Positions 21,251 through 29,818 of a stretch of DNA of 64,000 nucleotides are shown here, one piece after another (position 1 is the stretch's first letter; every line of letters begins with the position of its first letter). The notes beneath the pieces were generated by a model that ran no database searches, had not been told where the DNA came from, and saw only the letters and a program-made list of their open reading frames with translations. A program made the position numbers and the translations under genes. The stretch spans positions 3,906,001-3,970,000 of the forward strand of contig NZ_CP047393.1 of assembly GCF_009858175.1 (NCBI RefSeq), given 5' to 3'. This DNA is from Pontibacillus sp. HMF3514. Lineage in GTDB: Bacteria > Bacillota > Bacilli > Bacillales > BH030062.

Positions 21251-21407
21251 ATTTTTAGATAATATTCCTTCTCTCAAACATATATAAAGCAAAAAATCAT
21301 GTCATCCGCCTCTTTTATATCTTATATGAATAGGAGGGAACTAAAGAAATTACATTTACATATGATGGACTAACATATGTTCTCTTTATAAAAAGGAGGT
21401 GTTTGTT

Positions 21408-21887
21408 TTGGCGAAGGTTGTAAAAGACTTAATTGAATTTGAGTGGCCATCCAAACCTATACCCGAATTTTCTTCTCCAATAAGCGCTTTCAAAGAATTC
21501 AATATCCAGGACACACTTGAAATTCCCGAAGCTAAGCCTGACATTGAGCAATTAGTAAGCGTAAAGTCTAAGCTTGTCCTTCATAGTACAAAAGTAATTA
21601 AGACACCCAAAGCTCAGTCATTGGAAAGGCAAACTTTAACAGGATGGAAACTAATTATTGAAGCTGAACTTAAGCATGTTATCCGGTATGTAGCAGATGA
21701 ACCTTCTCAAAAAGTCCATGGTGTTCATTTTAATATACCTTTTAGTACTTTTATTGTTCTCCCACCAGACTTTGATGAAAACTCGTGTTTAAGTATAGAG
21801 AGCTATATTGAAGACATTTATGCCTGTCAAATTAGTAAACGCGGTATTTTTACAAACACAACATTATTAATGGTATGGCCTGGTTGA
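21408..21887 (+). CDS. SPOCS-domain (DUF3794) protein
   Basis: A 159-residue protein. LEIPEAKPDIEQLVSVKSKL (around 36-55), SLERQTLTGWKLIIEAEL, RYVADEPSQKVHGVHFNIPF and SYIEDIYACQISKRGIF show that it belongs to the same subgroup as the next gene and as the C-terminal domain of the giant protein. TTG at 21408 is chosen because AAAGGAGG (21392-21399) lies 8 bases upstream; the longer GTG frame begins inside that site. It starts the second SPOCS transcription unit, after a terminator. Confidence 0.83.
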   Translation: MAKVVKDLIEFEWPSKPIPEFSSPISAFKEFNIQDTLEIPEAKPDIEQLVSVKSKLVLHSTKVIKTPKAQSLERQTLTGWKLIIEAELKHVIRYVADEPSQKVHGVHFNIPFSTFIVLPPDFDENSCLSIESYIEDIYACQISKRGIFTNTTLLMVWPG

Positions 21888-21907
21888 TCAAGAAAGGAGG
21901 TTTTAAA

Positions 21908-22405
21908 ATGGTCAACAATTCTTCAGTGAAAACCAATGGTGTTGCTCAGAATTTGCCTGAGAATCCAATATACTTTACACAGATCTCTATACCAGAGATC
22001 TTAACAATTCCAGATCAAAAACCAGATATTGAAGAACTAGTTTCTGTCACCGTTCAGGCTGAAGTAGCAGCATATAACCTAATTGATACGCCTTGCATGA
22101 AATCTTTTGAAGGACAGTTACTAAGTGGGAAAAAGCTAATTTTAGAACTCAAAATTATTGAAAAAATTGTCTATGTAGCAGATGAGCCAACACAGACTAA
22201 TCATGCAGCACATTTTGAAAATACAATGAAAAGTATTTTTATCGTTGTTCCTCAAGAAATCGAAGGAACTTCTATGGAATCATTGTTTAATCAAAATAGA
22301 ATTGAAATAACACCTTATATTGAAGATATTTATGTATTGCAAAGGGATAAAAGAACAATCTTTAAAAACCTAACCATGTTAATCGATGTAACTTTATCTT
22401 GTTAA
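21908..22405 (+). CDS. SPOCS-domain (DUF3794) protein
   Basis: A 165-residue protein with LTIPDQKPDIEELVSVTVQA, SFEGQLLSGKKLILELKI, VYVADEPTQTNHAAHFENTM and YIEDIYVLQRDKRTIFKNLT. ATG at 21908 follows AAAGGAGG by 7 bases; the frame extends upstream into the previous gene but has no ribosome binding site there. Twenty bases separate it from that gene. It is a close paralogue of its neighbour and of the last 138 residues of the following giant gene, suggesting that the three interact or form a layer together. Confidence 0.83.
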   Translation: MVNNSSVKTNGVAQNLPENPIYFTQISIPEILTIPDQKPDIEELVSVTVQAEVAAYNLIDTPCMKSFEGQLLSGKKLILELKIIEKIVYVADEPTQTNHAAHFENTMKSIFIVVPQEIEGTSMESLFNQNRIEITPYIEDIYVLQRDKRTIFKNLTMLIDVTLSC

Positions 22406-22459
22406 AACCTGTCATTCGAATATGTTTATAACATTTTATTTTTAGAAAGGAGTGTAAGA

Positions 22460-25400
22460 ATGGCGATTGAAAATTTTCAAGCCGGCACATTAATCATACC
22501 GATGGATACCACATATCAAAATAGCGGAATGTATAAAGCATATGGCTTGGCTCATAATTTGCTATGGAACGGCATTCCGGTTAAATGGGCAATTGCACAG
22601 GGAAAAGCTTTTAACGGGGTTGACTTTACAGCATCAGCACAGGATATTGCTACCAATGCAATAATCAATAATCATGGATATAGTGGCGGCCCTTTTATTA
22701 TAGATTCTGCAAACGCAGCAGCAGCCTTACCCTTTATCACCGCATGGCAAGCACTTTACCCAACGGTTGCCGTTCATAATGCAACATCCCCGTTTAATGC
22801 AGATATCGTAGCTACGATGAATCGCCCTTCGAGGATTGCCGTAGAAGAAGATAACTACGGTATTGTTGAAAATTATTTAAACTTGGCATCAATCACAAAT
22901 ACATTCAATAATCCATGGGATGGAAGTGCCAACAATGAACCTGATGCCCATGACGCTACAGAAATCGGTCAAGGGGCATTATTTGGATTTGTAACACCAA
23001 GCCAAGACCCGTGTAGAAAAAGAGCCTATGATCTTTTCATTTCTCCCCACACAGGAAATTCGACATGGACAAATCAAACCAATTCAGATGAATTGAAAAA
23101 TTTCTTACAAGTAGGCGGCAACCTTCATGCGATGTGCGAATCAATTGAATCAATCGAAGACTTCCCCCTGTTAAATCCTAACTACCTATTGACACAAACG
23201 GGGATTCCAAATGATCAGAATGATGGGGATACCAACACCTTCACGGTCAATTTTCCAAACTTTCCTATAACCCAAGCTGTGAGTACAGGACTTTCTCAAG
23301 GGTTACCTGGAGGGAGCATCTCAACTTGGAGAAATTCATTAGCAAGCTATTACCCTCAAACAAAGGTGTTGGCAAACTTTATTGAACAACCACTCGGTAA
23401 TAATATTCAGTATGATTTCACAATTGGTGGTCCTTACAAAGGTGGAACCGGTGCAGGTTATGTTGTGTATGAGGGTGGTCATGATTATTCACCAAAAGTA
23501 CCTTACCTTGGTACTGAAGATGAAAACCTTTACTATCGTTTTGTATTGAATTCAGTATTTTATTCTGTAGCTAAACCTTTTCTTGACTTAGAAATCACAC
23601 CCACGACAATATTCCAAAATGTAAACAATACCATTACATTTGACATTGTTAACACTGGGGGGAGTCCTGCCACCAACACCACGTTCTCTGTCACATTAGA
23701 TGCCGGTGTCAGCTATAATAATGATGCCAGTATTCCACCAACGAGTATAGTAGGTCAGACATTAACTTGGAACTTAGGAACGGTGGACCCTGGTACAGCT
23801 GTAACCTTTACAGCGGATTATCAACCAGCAGTAATAACTACCGCTGATAGCTTAGCCACTTTTTCTACCTCATATGGAGATAATTTCTCCCAGACCTTTT
23901 CGCTAGACTATTGTGTAGCTGCCGAGGTTCAGCAATTCGAACAAGCTACACTTGATCCTGTGAAGAGCGTAGATAAAGACTTTGCCACAGTCGGAGATAC
24001 GTTAACTTATACGACGACCATCACAAATACGGATGCAACGATCACAGCAACAAATGTCGTATTTACGGATATTCCACCGCCTGGAACAACTTTTGTCCCT
24101 GGATCGTTGACGATCAACGCTGTCCCACAACCCGCTGCAGATCCTAGTGTGGGTGTGGCTTTACCTGATATTCCTCCTTTGGGGGTCGTGACCGTCGCCT
24201 TTGATGTCACAGTGGACGATACTTTACCTGAACCCAATCCAATTGTAAATGATTCAAGGGTAGACTGGTCGTTCACCAATAACGCAGGAACATTTGACTC
24301 GTTCGCCATAAGCAATCAGGTACAGACACAAATTAACTTAGGTGATCTTTCCTTAGAAAAGAGCGCAGACAAAGTATTTGCCACAATAGGAGATACAATA
24401 ACGTACACAACGGTCCTGACAAACACAGGAAATGTCGCTGTAGATAATGTGGTCTTTCAGGATTCACAACCAGCTGGAACAAGCTTCATCCCAGGAACGT
24501 TTAAGTTAGATGGTATCGTACAGCCAGCAGCAAGCCCAATAGCAGGGGTCAACATCGGAAGTATTGGACCGGGAGCTTTTGTCACCGTTTCCTTTGAGGT
24601 ATCTGTTAATTCGATACCGGAACCCCCCGAACTAGTAAACACATCAAATGCGACCTTTACGTATAAAGTCGATCCACAAGGGGCAGATATTCCAGATGCT
24701 TCTGTCAGTAACGCTGTTATTACTCAACTAAGAGAAGCTACAATTGAAATTACAAAAACCGCTGATAAAAATTTTGTAGAGGTTGGAGATACGTTAACTT
24801 ACACAGTAGTGGTAACAAATACGGGTGATGTTGATTTAACGAATGTTGTCATTACAGATACACCACCTGCCGACACTACGTTTATTCCCGGCAGTGTGAC
24901 AGTGAATGCCAACCCACAACCCGGGGCAAATCCAATTGCCGGTGTAAACGTGGGTACCATTGCACCGGGTGGCATTGTCACCATGACCTATAGTGTGACA
25001 GTTGATAGCTTACCCATGTCAGGTGAAATAAGTAATACCGCTTCAGTGGATTTTGAGTTTCAAATTGATCCAGACGGTCCAATCGATTCAGGCAGCCAGG
25101 AAAGCGAACCGGTCATTACCCAGGTAGAAATCGGAGAAATAGAAGTAGTCAAAAGTGTAGACAAAGCGTTTGTCGAAGTCGGAGATTCAGTCAATTACAC
25201 AATCGTAGTTACCAATACAGGAACAGTGACAGCAGAAAATGTAGTTATCACCGACACACCACCACCCGACACCTCATTTGTTCCCAATAGTGTCGAAGTA
25301 GATGGAGTGCCACAACCTGGAGTTGACCCAACAATTGGTATAAATCTAGGTGACATCGCACCTGGAAACTTCAAGACAGTTAGCTTTGTCGTAACAGTAG

Positions 25401-27130
25401 ATAGTCTTCCAGCTAGCAGGATCATTACGAACAGTGCTTTAGCAGCATTCGATGTGAGGATTGATCCCGACGGGCCGCCAGACTCCAGACAAACACCAAG
25501 TAACCCTGTTGAATCACAAGTAGAGCTTGCTGACATTTCTGTAGTAAAATCTTCTAACAGCGATTTTGTTGAAGTTGGGGATACTTTAACCTATACAACA
25601 ACGATTACCAACACGGGAACAGTAACTGTTGATAATGTGATCTTTAATGATTCCCCGCCAGTCGGAACAACCTTCATCCCAGGATCATTTAGATTAAATG
25701 GGGTCCTGCAACCAGGCGCAGACCCTAATGCAGGCGTTAACATTGGAAGCATTGCACCAGGCGGGGTTAAAACAGTCAGCTTTAGAGTGACTGTCGATGT
25801 TCTTCCGCCAGGTGGTCAAATTACGAATATTTCCTCCATTGACTATGAATTTAAAATTGATCCGAATGGACCAACCGATACAAGAACTGAACCAAGTAAT
25901 CCTGTCACAACCAATGTAGAGCAGGTACAGATACTCATTCTTAAAGATGTTGATAAATCTGTAGCCACCTTAGGAGAAACACTCAATTACACCATCAACG
26001 TAGCCAATGCCGGAACTGTAACTGCTACGAATATTGTGGTAATTGATGCGATACCGGATGGCACTTCCTTTGTGGAAAATAGTGTGAAGGTTAATGGAGT
26101 TGTGCAGCCTGGTCTCAACCCTGAGTTTGGCATCCCAATCGGAGATCTCCCACCAGGAGGTTTTGCAACTGTAGAGTTTAGCGTTGTCGTTGAAGAACTT
26201 TTAGAACCACCTGAAGTTGTCAACACAGCAGCTGTGACCTATACCGTTCAAGTCGATCCAGATGAGCCAGCTGAAGAAAGAACCGAAGAAAGCGAACCTG
26301 TTGTTACTGCAGTGGAAGTCGTCGAACTAACAGCCATCAAAACAGCAGACAAATCGGCCGTACAGGTTGGAGACACGCTCACCTATACAGTAGAGATAAC
26401 CAATACAGGGACCCTCCCTGTCGAGAATGTCTTGTTTAAAGATCAGATACCAGACGGAACGACCCTTGTACCAAATAGCGTCACGATAGATGGTGTCCCG
26501 CAGCCTGGAGCAAATCTCTCAATTGGCGTAGTAATCGGTACCATTCAACCGGGAATAACGGTGGTCATTACATTTGAGGTAACCATTGAAGAATCCCCTT
26601 GTCCACCAGAGCTAATCAATCAGGCCGTTATCACTTTCGACTATTTGCTCGAATCCTCAGGACCATTATTAAGTGGCAGTACAACAAGTAATGAAGTACT
26701 GACTGATGTAGGGCTAACGATCTTTAAGCAAATAAGTGTAGATGAAAACTTAACCATCCCACCACAGAAACCAGATGCAGAAGACTTATTGGATGTCTCA
26801 GTTGACGTTGAAATCACCTCAACTATCATTATAAAAACTCCTATTGGTACTTCCTTTGAAGGGCAGAGGCTAACAGGATGGAAATTAATCGTAGAAGGAA
26901 AACTAAAACAAATTATCACCTATATTGCCGATGTCCCCCAACAAACGGTTCATTCAGCCCATTTTGATGTGCCCTTCAGCACCTTCCTTGTATTACCTGA
27001 AAATTATCAACCATGTCAGGAAGTACATGTTGCAGGGTTTGTCGAAGATGTTTATAGCTTACTCCTAGATCCAAGAACAATATTTAAAAACGTAACATTA
27101 AGAATAGAGGGTATTGAAGACTGCAAATAA
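22460..27130 (+). CDS. Giant DUF11-repeat protein with C-terminal SPOCS domain
   Basis: A 1556-residue protein without a signal peptide. Residues 1-375 are a domain I cannot name; GGNLHAMCESIE (Cys226) and YVVYEGGHDYSP (His341) resemble class I glutamine amidotransferase/ThuA-like folds. An atypical DUF11-like repeat follows (about 376-490). Then come seven regular DUF11/DUF7507 repeats of about 131 residues, each opening with a K-x-DK-x-F-x-x-x-GD-x-(L/V)-x-YT strand, starting near 497, 631, 762, 893, 1025, 1157 and 1289. Residues about 1419-1556 are a SPOCS domain (LTIPPQKPDAEDLLDVSVDV, YIADVPQQTVHSAHFDVPF). AAAGGAG precedes the ATG. It lies 54 bases after the SPOCS gene upstream, so probably shares its transcript. 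The architecture suggests a long rod docked on the spore coat by the SPOCS domain. Confidence 0.85.
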   Translation: MAIENFQAGTLIIPMDTTYQNSGMYKAYGLAHNLLWNGIPVKWAIAQGKAFNGVDFTASAQDIATNAIINNHGYSGGPFIIDSANAAAALPFITAWQALYPTVAVHNATSPFNADIVATMNRPSRIAVEEDNYGIVENYLNLASITNTFNNPWDGSANNEPDAHDATEIGQGALFGFVTPSQDPCRKRAYDLFISPHTGNSTWTNQTNSDELKNFLQVGGNLHAMCESIESIEDFPLLNPNYLLTQTGIPNDQNDGDTNTFTVNFPNFPITQAVSTGLSQGLPGGSISTWRNSLASYYPQTKVLANFIEQPLGNNIQYDFTIGGPYKGGTGAGYVVYEGGHDYSPKVPYLGTEDENLYYRFVLNSVFYSVAKPFLDLEITPTTIFQNVNNTITFDIVNTGGSPATNTTFSVTLDAGVSYNNDASIPPTSIVGQTLTWNLGTVDPGTAVTFTADYQPAVITTADSLATFSTSYGDNFSQTFSLDYCVAAEVQQFEQATLDPVKSVDKDFATVGDTLTYTTTITNTDATITATNVVFTDIPPPGTTFVPGSLTINAVPQPAADPSVGVALPDIPPLGVVTVAFDVTVDDTLPEPNPIVNDSRVDWSFTNNAGTFDSFAISNQVQTQINLGDLSLEKSADKVFATIGDTITYTTVLTNTGNVAVDNVVFQDSQPAGTSFIPGTFKLDGIVQPAASPIAGVNIGSIGPGAFVTVSFEVSVNSIPEPPELVNTSNATFTYKVDPQGADIPDASVSNAVITQLREATIEITKTADKNFVEVGDTLTYTVVVTNTGDVDLTNVVITDTPPADTTFIPGSVTVNANPQPGANPIAGVNVGTIAPGGIVTMTYSVTVDSLPMSGEISNTASVDFEFQIDPDGPIDSGSQESEPVITQVEIGEIEVVKSVDKAFVEVGDSVNYTIVVTNTGTVTAENVVITDTPPPDTSFVPNSVEVDGVPQPGVDPTIGINLGDIAPGNFKTVSFVVTVDSLPASRIITNSALAAFDVRIDPDGPPDSRQTPSNPVESQVELADISVVKSSNSDFVEVGDTLTYTTTITNTGTVTVDNVIFNDSPPVGTTFIPGSFRLNGVLQPGADPNAGVNIGSIAPGGVKTVSFRVTVDVLPPGGQITNISSIDYEFKIDPNGPTDTRTEPSNPVTTNVEQVQILILKDVDKSVATLGETLNYTINVANAGTVTATNIVVIDAIPDGTSFVENSVKVNGVVQPGLNPEFGIPIGDLPPGGFATVEFSVVVEELLEPPEVVNTAAVTYTVQVDPDEPAEERTEESEPVVTAVEVVELTAIKTADKSAVQVGDTLTYTVEITNTGTLPVENVLFKDQIPDGTTLVPNSVTIDGVPQPGANLSIGVVIGTIQPGITVVITFEVTIEESPCPPELINQAVITFDYLLESSGPLLSGSTTSNEVLTDVGLTIFKQISVDENLTIPPQKPDAEDLLDVSVDVEITSTIIIKTPIGTSFEGQRLTGWKLIVEGKLKQIITYIADVPQQTVHSAHFDVPFSTFLVLPENYQPCQEVHVAGFVEDVYSLLLDPRTIFKNVTLRIEGIEDCK
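23950..26700 (+). repeat. Tandem DUF11 repeat-coding region
   Basis: Seven protein-level repeats with a period of about 393-396 bases inside the giant gene. Each has the opening K(S/T)xDK strand, VTNTG, a DxxPxGTxF(I/V)PxS turn, a PGAxPxxGxxxGxIxPG loop and an NxAxxxF end. DNA identity between copies is only moderate, so the duplications are old and selection has kept the fold. Confidence 0.9.
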
Positions 27131-27167
27131 AACATTTGATGATTTATTACTTTTAAATTCAATAAAA

Positions 27168-27230
27168 CAGGAGTTATTTTTAACACTCCTGGATAGGCTG
27201 TCGAGAAAGTTTCGGCAGCTTTATTTTTTT
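27168..27230 (+). terminator. Two-hairpin terminator after the giant gene
   Basis: A 7-bp hairpin (27168-27191) is followed by a second hairpin, GCTGTCGA with TCGGCAGC (27197-27219), and TTTATTTTTTT. The second overlaps the end of rlmH on the other strand. Confidence 0.8.
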
Positions 27231-27708
27231 ATTTATGGTACGGTTCATTACGCATAATCCGGAACGCTCGATACACCTGTTCCAATAACACCAACCTCAT
27301 TAACTGATGAGGAAACGTTAATTTCGAAAATGACAAAGCAAAATCCGATCGTTTTAGAACTTCTTCACTTAAGCCCAGTGATCCACCAATCACAAATGCA
27401 ACTTTACTCTTCCCATATGTAGCAAGTTGGTCAAGTTGCTCAGCGAGCTTTTCAGATGTGATCATCTTTCCTTCAATCTCAAGTGTAATAACATAAGTAT
27501 CCTGACTAATTTTCGAAAGAATGCGTTCTCCTTCTTTTTGCTTAACCTCTAACATTTGGGCTTCACTTAAATTTTCCGGTGCTTTCTCGTCTGGTACTTC
27601 CTGAATATCTATAGAAGCATAAGGACCTAAGCGTTTTATGTATTCTTGAATACCTTGTTTCAGATATTTTTCTTTCAGCTTCCCTACTGAAATGATGGAT
27701 ATTTTCAT
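27229..27708 (-). CDS. rlmH: 23S rRNA (pseudouridine1915-N3)-methyltransferase RlmH
   Basis: A 159-residue SPOUT methyltransferase that methylates pseudouridine 1915 of 23S rRNA in the assembled 70S ribosome. [20 protein letters not shown] opens it; [16 protein letters not shown] and [20 protein letters not shown] form the trefoil knot, ending [10 protein letters not shown], the invariant tail. ATG at 27708 gives the exact family length; AAAGGA lies upstream and the longer frame has no support. Called yydA in Bacillus subtilis, where it lies in the same position beyond the wal operon and htrA-like gene. Confidence 0.96.
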   Translation of the reverse strand: MKISIISVGKLKEKYLKQGIQEYIKRLGPYASIDIQEVPDEKAPENLSEAQMLEVKQKEGERILSKISQDTYVITLEIEGKMITSEKLAEQLDQLATYGKSKVAFVIGGSLGLSEEVLKRSDFALSFSKLTFPHQLMRLVLLEQVYRAFRIMRNEPYHK

Positions 27709-27756
27709 GAGGATCTTCCTTTCTTCGTACAACTTCTTCTTCCTAGTTTACTACAT

Positions 27757-28030
27757 AAGAAAAGCACAAGTGCCCGTTTAGCTACGAAGGGAGTGGACTG
27801 AGCCCGTAGTAAGATTAACCAAACTTGTTGATTGGCAAGCCGACAGGCGCAGGCAGAAGCTTAGTTGCCGTGGTACTTTCACCTAAAAATGTTAACTGCA
27901 TCGAGTTCCTTCGTTGTTAAAAATTCATGTCACAAACGTGTAAAGGAAACACGGTGGGCTTGCGAATCGATGTTGACTTATCGACGGAGGCTAGGGAACT
28001 CCCTTCTTTACTGAGCGCTGGAGCTAGACA
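27757..28030. repeat. Degenerate Bacillaceae interspersed intergenic repeat
   Basis: The stretch begins with an AAAAGCACAAGTGCCCGTTTAG type edge and ends GCGCTGGAGCTAGAC, both of which I recognise from memory as edges of small repeats common between genes in Bacillaceae, with GGCTAGGGAACTCCC-like inner segments. It has no credible reading frame and a base composition unlike both neighbours. Copy number cannot be judged from one window. Confidence 0.5.
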
Positions 28031-28086
28031 TCTATGCACCCATTTTATACTTTCTTTACTTTTGAAAAAAGAGTGCTCCACTTGGA

Positions 28087-28263
28087 TCACCCTTTTCGTT
28101 TCTCCATCCACTTTTGTAATAACAGAAAGATAAAACCACCTACACCAGCAAAAATACCCGCCAAAATTGCATTTTTAATATCAGAGAAGTTACTTGTTAT
28201 ATAATAGCCAATGAAACCTCCTATCATAAACGCAATGGGGGTCCAGTTTCGATTCATTTGCAT
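28087..28263 (-). CDS. Small membrane protein (58 aa), unknown function
   Basis: ATG at 28263 (or the in-frame ATG at 28257) opens a 58-residue frame with GGGAGCTGT upstream. It contains two hydrophobic segments (PIAFMIGGFIGYYI and AILAGIFAGVGGFIFLLL) separated by a short polar loop and ends in the basic WMEKRKG. Gly-rich helices and the positive tail suggest a small two-pass membrane protein with the C-terminus in the cytosol. It lies between glutamate dehydrogenase and the intergenic repeat on the same strand. I do not recognise a family. Confidence 0.65.
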   Translation of the reverse strand: MQMNRNWTPIAFMIGGFIGYYITSNFSDIKNAILAGIFAGVGGFIFLLLQKWMEKRKG

Positions 28264-28330
28264 ACAGCTCCCTAGTCAAATCGTTGTAGGTCAATACCCT
28301 CATTATACTAGAAAGTAACCCTAATATAAA

Positions 28331-28354
28331 AAACTGACCTTAAATAGTCAGTTT
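28331..28354 (-). terminator. Glutamate dehydrogenase terminator
   Basis: AAACTGAC pairs with GTCAGTTT (8 bp, loop of 8), followed on the minus strand by a T-rich stretch, right after the stop at 28361. Confidence 0.8.
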
Positions 28355-28360
28355 CTTATA

Positions 28361-29668
28361 CTACAACTTTGATAAATCTCCGTTTTTAATCCATCCACGA
28401 GCACGCAATGCAGTAACAATATGATTAATTCCAACCATATAGGCAGCTTGGCGCATACCGCATTCTTTGTCACTTTTCATATCGTGTACACGTGTAAAAG
28501 CAGAAATCATTTTCTCTTCTAGTTCACGATTGATCTTTTCTTCTTTCCAGTAATAGTTCATCGTATTTTGAACCCATTCGAAATACGAAACCGTTACTCC
28601 ACCAGCATTACACAGAATATCCGGGATAATAAACGTACCTTTTTCCTCCAAAATATCATTTCCTTCTGGAGTAGTTGGCCCATTCGCCGCTTCTGCTACG
28701 ATTTTTGCTTGAATACTTGGTGCTGTCTCCGCTGTGATCTGATTTTCAATCGCTGCTGGGATTAGTATATCGACAGGCAACGCAAACATTTTTTCATTCG
28801 ATATGGAATCTGCTTTGTTAAAATCAGCAATAACTTCGCCTTGGTCCACATGTTCAATTAATGCTTGTATATCAAGTCCATCCTCTTTGTAAATTCCACC
28901 AGATGCATCTGTAATAGCTACAATTTTGACACCTAACTCATCTAGGAATTTAGCTGTTGCACTTCCGACGTTACCAAACCCTTGAATCGCAGCTGTAGCA
29001 TTTGATAAATCCATATTCAAGACATTAGCCGCTTCTCTTATTGTAATGACGACACCTCTACCCGTCGCATCAAGTCGTCCCTGGGAACCTCCAAGGACTA
29101 TTGGCTTCCCTGTAATGAGTCCTGGAATATTATAGCCACGAAGCTTATCGTATTCGTCAATCATCCATCCCATAACCTCTGGGTCTGTATTCATATCTGG
29201 AGCTGGGATATCTTTTTCCGGTCCAATGATCGGAGTTATTTTGCGAATAAAATTACGACTTAATTCTTCTAATTCGCGCTCATTTAAATCATCCGGATCA
29301 ACAATGACGCCCCCTTTTCCTCCACCAAGTGGCAATTCAATGATTGCAGACTTTAAAGACATCCAGATAGACAAAGCTTTCACTTCATCTAACGTTACAG
29401 ACGGATGAAAACGGATCCCGCCTTTTGTTGGTCCTAAAATATCTATGTGTTGAGATCGATAAGCTGTAAAGTTCTCCATTTTACCATCATCCTTACGAAG
29501 TGGTATGGATACTTCAAGTACACGCATTGGTTTTTTCAAAATTTGATAAATGCTTTCATCCAATCCTAGGCTATCAATGGATTCCTTTAAAAGTTCTTTT
29601 ACAATATCATATGGGTTTTGATCATGTGTCGAGATATCCGCCTCGACTTTATGTTCTTCTGCAGTCAT
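28361..29668 (-). CDS. Glutamate dehydrogenase (RocG/GudB type)
   Basis: A 435-residue NAD-type glutamate dehydrogenase that deaminates glutamate to 2-oxoglutarate and ammonium. GGIRFHPSVTLDEVKALS and PLGGGKGGVIVDP (catalytic Lys) mark the catalytic domain; AIQGFGNVGSATAKFL is the nucleotide-binding loop; LCNAGGVTVSYFEWVQN is near the C-terminus. ATG at 29668 has GGAGG at a spacing of 7; the ATG at 29674 is too close to it. RocG cannot be told from GudB by eye. It is divergent from the malic enzyme gene, which together with NhaC forms a carbon- and sodium-related group. Confidence 0.94.
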   Translation of the reverse strand: MTAEEHKVEADISTHDQNPYDIVKELLKESIDSLGLDESIYQILKKPMRVLEVSIPLRKDDGKMENFTAYRSQHIDILGPTKGGIRFHPSVTLDEVKALSIWMSLKSAIIELPLGGGKGGVIVDPDDLNERELEELSRNFIRKITPIIGPEKDIPAPDMNTDPEVMGWMIDEYDKLRGYNIPGLITGKPIVLGGSQGRLDATGRGVVITIREAANVLNMDLSNATAAIQGFGNVGSATAKFLDELGVKIVAITDASGGIYKEDGLDIQALIEHVDQGEVIADFNKADSISNEKMFALPVDILIPAAIENQITAETAPSIQAKIVAEAANGPTTPEGNDILEEKGTFIIPDILCNAGGVTVSYFEWVQNTMNYYWKEEKINRELEEKMISAFTRVHDMKSDKECGMRQAAYMVGINHIVTALRARGWIKNGDLSKL

Positions 29669-29818
29669 ATTCATTCCTCCACAATTACATGGTTGTATTC
29701 GTAATGTGCCTCTATTTCGTGCTTCTTATGTAAAACAATCCGAAAACTTCTCATATTTCACCAATGGAAGTGGAACGCTAATGCTAATGAAGTTTGAAGA
29801 CAGAAAGGAAGACCTAAT

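Noticed and set aside
22460-27130. Long minus-strand frames inside the giant gene
   Set aside because: They repeat with the DUF11 period and are Pro/Ser/Thr-rich shadows of the plus-strand repeats.
27917-28133. Frames of 64-68 codons on both strands in the intergenic repeat
   Set aside because: They lack ribosome binding sites and overlap each other in the repeat element; the real small gene lies at 28087-28263.
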